Below, one piece after another: positions 4,959-8,806 of a DNA stretch of 8,806 nt. A model generated the notes under the pieces. The model had not been told where the DNA came from, searched no databases, and saw nothing but the letters and a program-made list of their open reading frames with translations. Each line of letters starts with the position of its first letter. Position 1 is the stretch's first letter. The DNA is from Candidatus Rokuibacteriota bacterium (lineage in GTDB: Bacteria > Methylomirabilota > Methylomirabilia > Rokubacteriales > CSP1-6), in NCBI GenBank assembly GCA_003221435.1, contig QHRS01000028.1, positions 1 to 8,806 of the forward strand, read 5' to 3'. The translations under genes were made by a program, and so were the position numbers.

Positions 4959-7730
4959 ATGTCGCAACCCCCCTGGCTCCGCATCGAGGGAGCTCGGCAG
5001 AACAACCTGAAGAACGTCTCGCTCGGGATCCCGCACGATCGTGTCACCGTCGTGACCGGCGTCTCCGGCTCCGGCAAGTCGTCGCTCGCGTTCGATACGA
5101 TCTTCGCCGAGGGGCAGTGGCGGTACATCGAATCCCTATCCTCGTACGCGCGCCTGTTCCTCGAGCGCGTGGACCGGCCCGACGTCGACCGGATCGAGCA
5201 CATCCGGCCCTCGATCGCCCTCGAGCAGAAGAATCCCGTGCGGACCGCCCGCTCGACCGTCGGGACCGCGACCGAAATCTACGATTACCTGCGACTCCTG
5301 TACGCCAAGATCGGCCGCGTGCATTGCCCGCGCTGCGGTGGTCTCGTCCAGTGTCACTCGGTGGATAGCATCGTCGACACGCTGCTGGCCGAGCACGCGG
5401 GCGCCCGGGCGCTGATCGGCCATCCGGAGCCCGTGCCGCCGGGAGTCGAACCCGGACGGTTCTGGTCGGATCTCACCCGTCGCGGCTTCGCCCGCGTCTC
5501 GATCGACGGCGCGGTGCTCGACCTCTCGCCGCCGCCCGCGACGGCACTGACCAACGTCCGGGAGATCCACGTCGTCCTCGACCGCGTGATCCTCGACCAG
5601 GGTCAGCGGAAGCGGATCTCCGAGTCCGTCGAGACGGCGCTGCTCGAAGGCGCGGGGCGGCTCTGGGTCGACGTGGTCGGCCGCGGCACGCGCGTCTTCA
5701 CCCGCGAGTTCCGCTGCGCCGCCTGCGACATCACGGTCGAGCGCCCGCGACCGCTGCTCTTCTCCTTCAATCACCCGCTCGGCGCATGTCCGGAGTGCAA
5801 GGGTTTCGGCAACATCCTGCGATACGACGAGTCGCTCGTGATCCCGGATCCGACGCGGAGCCTCGCCGACGGCGCGGTCGAGCCATGGACCTCGCCCTCT
5901 GGCAAGTGGTACCAGCGCGAGCTGCTGAGGGCGGCGAAGCGGCGCGGTGTCGACGTCAACACGCCGTACGCGCAGCTGCCGCCGGCGGAGCGCGCGCTGG
6001 TCCACGAGGGCGACCGGACGTTCCCCGGTATCCGCGGCTTTTTCCAGGAAGTGGAGACCTACCGCTACAAGCTCCACGTCCGCGTCTTCCTCTCGCGGTA
6101 CCGGAGCCAGTTCCCCTGCCCGGTCTGCGACGGGGCGCGGCTCAAGCCCGAAGCGCTCGCGGTGAAGGTGGGCGGGCTCGCGATCTCCGAGGTGTTGGCG
6201 CTCGCGATCGAGGACGCGGCGCGCTTCATCGGCGAGCTGCCGCTGAGCGACTTCGAGCGCGCCCTCGCGCGCGAGATCCTGCGGCAGCTGAACGCGAAGC
6301 TGCGCTTCCTGCTCCGCATGGGCCTCGGCTATCTCACGCTCGCCCGGCAGACGCGAACGCTGTCGGGCGGCGAGGCCCAGCGCGTCAACCTCGCCAATCA
6401 GCTCGGCTCGCAACTCGTCGGCACGCTCTACGTCCTCGACGAGCCGTCGATCGGCCTCCACGCGAGAGACACGGCGCGCCTGGCCGACCTCTGCGGGGAG
6501 CTGGCGCATGCGGGCAACACCGTCGTGATCGTCGAGCACGACCGCGGCTTCATCGAAGCCGCCGATTACATCGTCGAGGTCGGGCCTGGCTCCGGGGAGC
6601 GCGGCGGCGAGATCGTATTCTCGGGCACACCGGACGAATTCCGGAGGGACACGCGCTCGCTGACCGCGCGGTACCTCACCGGGCGCGAGACGATCCCGAT
6701 TCCCTTCACCCGCCGCGAGGGCCGGCGCCATCTCGTGCTGAGCGGCGCGCGAGAGCACAACCTCAAGGATGTCACGCTGCGGCTGCCCCTCCAGACGTTG
6801 ACCGTGATCAGCGGCGTCTCCGGCTCGGGCAAGTCGACCCTCGTGCACGACACGCTCTACCGGGCGGTGGCGCGCGCCTTCAAGGTGGAGTTTGCCCAGC
6901 CCGGCGCCTACGACGCGCTGCTCGGGCTCGAATACCTGAAGGGGGCGCGTCTGATCGATCAGCAGCCGATCGGCCGCACGCCGCGCTCGAACCCGATCAC
7001 GTACATCAAGGCGTTCGACGAGATCCGCAAGCTCTTCGCCGCCCTGCCCCGCGCCCGCATGCTCGGGCTGTCCGCGGGCTCGTTCTCGTTCAACGTGCCG
7101 GGCGGACGATGCGAAGCGTGCCAGGGCGACGGGTTTCAGAAACTCGAGATGTACTTTTTCGAGGACATCTACGTGACCTGCCACGAGTGCGAAGGGCGGC
7201 GCTATCGTCCCGACGTGCTGGAGGTGGCCTATCGCGGCCGCAACATCCATCAGGTGCTGCAGATGACGGTGGACGAGGCGGTCGAGTTCTTCGCGACCCT
7301 GCCCGCGATCGACCGGCGGCTCCGCGCCCTCCAGGAGGTCGGCCTCGGCTACCTCCGTCTCGGCCAGCCCGCGACGACGCTCTCGGGCGGAGAGGCGCAG
7401 CGGCTCAAGATCGCGGCCGAGCTCGGTGTGCGGCTCGCCACCGACTTCCTGTACGTGCTCGACGAGCCCACGACGGGGCTGCACCTCGACGACGTGCGGA
7501 AGCTCCTGGCCGTGCTGGGCCGACTCGTCGAGGCGGGCAATACGGTGGTGGTCGTCGAGCACCACCTCGACGTGATCAAGTGCGCCGACTGGGTCGTGGA
7601 CCTCGGCCCCGAGGGCGGCGATGCGGGCGGCGAGATCGTCGCCGAGGGCCCGCCCGAAGCCATCGCCCAGGCGGCGGGCTCCTACACCGGGAAGTTCCTC
7701 GACGAACTTCTCCGGCGCCACGGCGCATGA
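4959..7730 (+). CDS. uvrA: excinuclease ABC subunit A (UvrA), divergent subfamily
   Basis: The protein has 923 residues, near the usual 940-970. Start at ATG 4959 is supported by AGGAGGA 8 bases upstream. UvrA is the damage-recognising ATPase of nucleotide excision repair and acts as a dimer that loads UvrB. Both ABC modules are complete. Walker A GVSGSGKS occurs at 34-41 and 619-626, signature LSGGEAQR at 468 and 808, and Walker B YVLDEP at about 491-496 and 832-837. Zinc sites are Cys253/256/277/280 and Cys718/721/741/744, the latter in the conserved [11 protein letters not shown] region. Some stretches differ from the housekeeping form: [21 protein letters not shown] where the classical protein has a SPAISIEQK-type stretch, and [12 protein letters not shown] for the usual EMxFLPDVYVPC. 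It may therefore be a second UvrA paralogue rather than the main one. It is divergent from the PerR-like operon and overlaps the next gene by ATGA. Confidence 0.95.
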   Translation: MSQPPWLRIEGARQNNLKNVSLGIPHDRVTVVTGVSGSGKSSLAFDTIFAEGQWRYIESLSSYARLFLERVDRPDVDRIEHIRPSIALEQKNPVRTARSTVGTATEIYDYLRLLYAKIGRVHCPRCGGLVQCHSVDSIVDTLLAEHAGARALIGHPEPVPPGVEPGRFWSDLTRRGFARVSIDGAVLDLSPPPATALTNVREIHVVLDRVILDQGQRKRISESVETALLEGAGRLWVDVVGRGTRVFTREFRCAACDITVERPRPLLFSFNHPLGACPECKGFGNILRYDESLVIPDPTRSLADGAVEPWTSPSGKWYQRELLRAAKRRGVDVNTPYAQLPPAERALVHEGDRTFPGIRGFFQEVETYRYKLHVRVFLSRYRSQFPCPVCDGARLKPEALAVKVGGLAISEVLALAIEDAARFIGELPLSDFERALAREILRQLNAKLRFLLRMGLGYLTLARQTRTLSGGEAQRVNLANQLGSQLVGTLYVLDEPSIGLHARDTARLADLCGELAHAGNTVVIVEHDRGFIEAADYIVEVGPGSGERGGEIVFSGTPDEFRRDTRSLTARYLTGRETIPIPFTRREGRRHLVLSGAREHNLKDVTLRLPLQTLTVISGVSGSGKSTLVHDTLYRAVARAFKVEFAQPGAYDALLGLEYLKGARLIDQQPIGRTPRSNPITYIKAFDEIRKLFAALPRARMLGLSAGSFSFNVPGGRCEACQGDGFQKLEMYFFEDIYVTCHECEGRRYRPDVLEVAYRGRNIHQVLQMTVDEAVEFFATLPAIDRRLRALQEVGLGYLRLGQPATTLSGGEAQRLKIAAELGVRLATDFLYVLDEPTTGLHLDDVRKLLAVLGRLVEAGNTVVVVEHHLDVIKCADWVVDLGPEGGDAGGEIVAEGPPEAIAQAAGSYTGKFLDELLRRHGA

Positions 7731-8599
7731 ACGTCCATCACGTCATCGAGGCGCTCGGCATTCTCGTGTGTGGCCTGATCTTCTACTCGTACGCCTACCG
7801 GTGGTTTGCCCGCGCGCGGGTCGGGGCCGCGTATCGCGGCCTGGTCACGGGCGCCGCGTTCGGGACGATCACGGTCGCGCTGATGATCGCGCGGATCGAG
7901 ATCCAGCCGGGTGTCGCGATGGATGCGCGCCACACCCCCGTAGCGCTCATCGGCCTGTTCGAGGGCGTGACCGCGGGCCTCAGCGCCGCCGGGATGGCCG
8001 CGCTCTACCGCGCCTGGATGGGCGGCCCCGGCGCGGTTCCCGGCATCGCGGCGCTGCTGGCCGTGGGGCTTGCCGCGGGCCTCATGGGCCGCCGGGCCGT
8101 GACGCACGGCGGCGTCGGGTCCAGGCAGTCGGCGGCCCTCGCCACGATCACCTACGCGATCACGGCGGTGTCGTTCCTATCACTGGGAGCAACCGGGCGG
8201 CGGCTGTTCGCCGAGCAGTGGTGGGAGCTCCTGGCCGCCGACGTGATCGGCATCGGGCTCGCCGCCCGGTTGTTCGTCGACGTCGTCGAGCGAGAGCGGC
8301 GCGACGCGGCCCTGCGGGAGGCGGCGGCGCTGAAGTCGGTCGCGGCGTTGGCGAACGCCGCCGCGCACGAGATCAACAACCCCCTCACCGCCGTCGTCGG
8401 GCACCTCGACATGCTGACGCAACGCCTTCCCGCCGGGACCACTGAAGCCGAATGGGTCAAGCGCGGCCGGGACGCGAGCCTGCGCATCGCCGAGATCGTC
8501 GCGCGGATGCGACACATCACGCGGCTCGAGACCGTCGAGTCGCAGGGACCACTGCCCGAGATCCTGGACATCGAGAAGTCATCCGAGGACCGCGCATGA
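7727..8599 (+). CDS. LytS-type 5TM membrane protein with HisKA domain and no ATPase domain
   Basis: The protein has 290 residues, starting at ATG 7727 in a four-base ATGA overlap with uvrA. Residues 1-185 are membrane segments. Within them, GAAFGTITVALM, then IQPGVAMDARHTPVALIGLFEG and YRAWMGGPGAVPG, correspond to the 5TMR-LYT (LytS-YhcK) sensor module. A short charged linker (VVERERRDAALREAAALK) leads into a HisKA dimerisation and phosphoacceptor domain with the H-box AHEINNPLTAVVGHLD, phospho-accepting His214 and a second helix through about 268. The protein then ends in LPEILDIEKSSEDRA: no N, G1, F or G2 box follows, so it cannot phosphorylate itself alone. The clean stop and short conserved-looking tail suggest a designed form rather than a frameshift. 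It could accept phosphate from a separate kinase or modulate one by forming heterodimers. The stimulus is unknown. The link with uvrA is positional only. Confidence 0.85.
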   Translation: MNVHHVIEALGILVCGLIFYSYAYRWFARARVGAAYRGLVTGAAFGTITVALMIARIEIQPGVAMDARHTPVALIGLFEGVTAGLSAAGMAALYRAWMGGPGAVPGIAALLAVGLAAGLMGRRAVTHGGVGSRQSAALATITYAITAVSFLSLGATGRRLFAEQWWELLAADVIGIGLAARLFVDVVERERRDAALREAAALKSVAALANAAAHEINNPLTAVVGHLDMLTQRLPAGTTEAEWVKRGRDASLRIAEIVARMRHITRLETVESQGPLPEILDIEKSSEDRA

Positions 8600-8616
8600 A
8601 AACGCCCGGCGTCGTG

Positions 8617-8639
8617 AGCCCCTGACTCGGGCTAGAGTC
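8617..8639. other. short overlapping inverted repeats between convergent genes
   Basis: AGCCC (8617-8621) can pair with GGGCT (8629-8633), or GACTC (8624-8628) with GAGTC (8635-8639). The two hairpins are mutually exclusive, have only 5 base pairs each and no T-run. They lie where convergent transcripts meet, so weak termination is possible but unproven. Confidence 0.25.
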
Positions 8640-8806
8640 CGCGCAGGAAATCGAGAACGTGCTGCTTCTCCGATTCCGGCAGCCCGTTGAAGTTGGCGAT
8701 CACCGCGTTCGCCTCCGAGGGCGGAAAGAACGCGTTGCCGACGCTCGCGTGGGCCCGGATCGCCGCCAGCAAGTCCGTCGTTCGTCCGTCGTGCAGGAAG
8801 AAGATC
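8632..8806 (-). CDS. di-haem oxidoreductase (DHOR/DUF1111-like), C-terminal fragment
   Basis: Only the last 57 codons are in the window; the gene enters from the right edge and ends at TAG 8634-8632. The visible peptide has FFLHDGRTTDLLAAIRAH, then SEANAVIANFNGLPESEK, and ends VLDFLRGL. HDGR followed by an AI-x-x-H helix and a closing FLxxL helix is the typical C-terminus of di-haem c-type oxidoreductases (putative thiol oxidoreductase, peroxidase-like MauG relatives). The CxxCH haem sites would lie upstream, outside the window, so identification rests on the tail alone. Such proteins are exported. It converges on the HisKA protein gene with a 32-base gap. Confidence 0.7.
   Translation of the reverse strand, partial: IFFLHDGRTTDLLAAIRAHASVGNAFFPPSEANAVIANFNGLPESEKQHVLDFLRGL

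Noticed and set aside
5136..7721. Long open frame on the minus strand opposite uvrA (861 codons)
   Set aside because: It is the antisense shadow of a GC-rich gene. The plus strand encodes a complete UvrA with all motifs, and the antisense product is Arg/Ala/Glu-rich without a recognisable domain.
5786..7726. Plus-frame open stretch inside uvrA that runs into the HisKA gene
   Set aside because: This part is uvrA read in the wrong frame and gives Arg/Pro-rich nonsense. Real coding in this frame begins at ATG 7727, where membrane and HisKA sequence appears.
8596..8625. Nine-codon open frame starting in an ATGA overlap with the end of the HisKA gene
   Set aside because: It is too short to support and has no ribosome-binding site of its own. 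It might be the remnant of a lost downstream gene, but nothing shows that.

Overview
The window is GC-rich DNA (roughly two thirds G+C) with tightly packed genes. Short overlaps (ATGA, GTGA) between neighbouring genes, GTG/TTG starts and GC-ending codons point to a bacterium. The mixture of a PerR-like regulator, rubrerythrin, a GlpC-like Fe-S protein with a DUF3501 partner, small c-type cytochromes, a DHOR-type di-haem oxidoreductase and a non-classical UvrA would suit an uncultivated soil or sediment lineage (for example Rokubacteria/Methylomirabilota, Acidobacteria or a deltaproteobacterial-type group). That taxonomic guess is inference only.

Layout. (1) 1-572, plus strand: the 3' part of a gene for a Pro/Arg/Thr-rich repeat protein ending in a four-cysteine zinc ribbon; it enters the window from the left. 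(2) 573-1665, plus strand: a sigma70-type promoter (608-635), a small extremely acidic protein, and a membrane protein of the PuuD/urate-oxidase N-terminal type whose reading frame is broken near 1297-1309. (3) 1684-1714: a GC-rich inverted repeat between convergent genes. (4) 4812 down to 1721, minus strand: one five-gene run, PerR-like repressor, single-domain rubrerythrin, Fe-S oxidoreductase, DUF3501 protein, lipoprotein cytochrome c. Genes overlap or are at most about 10 bases apart. (5) 4813-4958: a divergent intergenic region with a good promoter and a Fur/PerR-box-like operator for the minus-strand run, and a palindrome covering the uvrA ribosome-binding site. (6) 4959-8599, plus strand: uvrA, overlapped by ATGA with a membrane protein that has a LytS-like 5TM sensor and a HisKA phosphoacceptor domain but no ATPase domain. 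(7) 8632-8806, minus strand: the last 57 codons of a di-haem oxidoreductase (DHOR/DUF1111-like), cut by the window edge.

How the genes may work together. The minus-strand run reads as a peroxide-responsive unit. A PerR-type sensor that appears to bind its own promoter controls a rubrerythrin without a rubredoxin domain, together with redox proteins that could deliver electrons to it or link it to the membrane. The divergent uvrA adds DNA repair on the other side of the same control region. The most interesting points are this operon with its operator, the kinase-less HisKA protein, the 18-residue repeat protein and the broken membrane gene. I saw no mobile element, CRISPR array, tRNA or rRNA.
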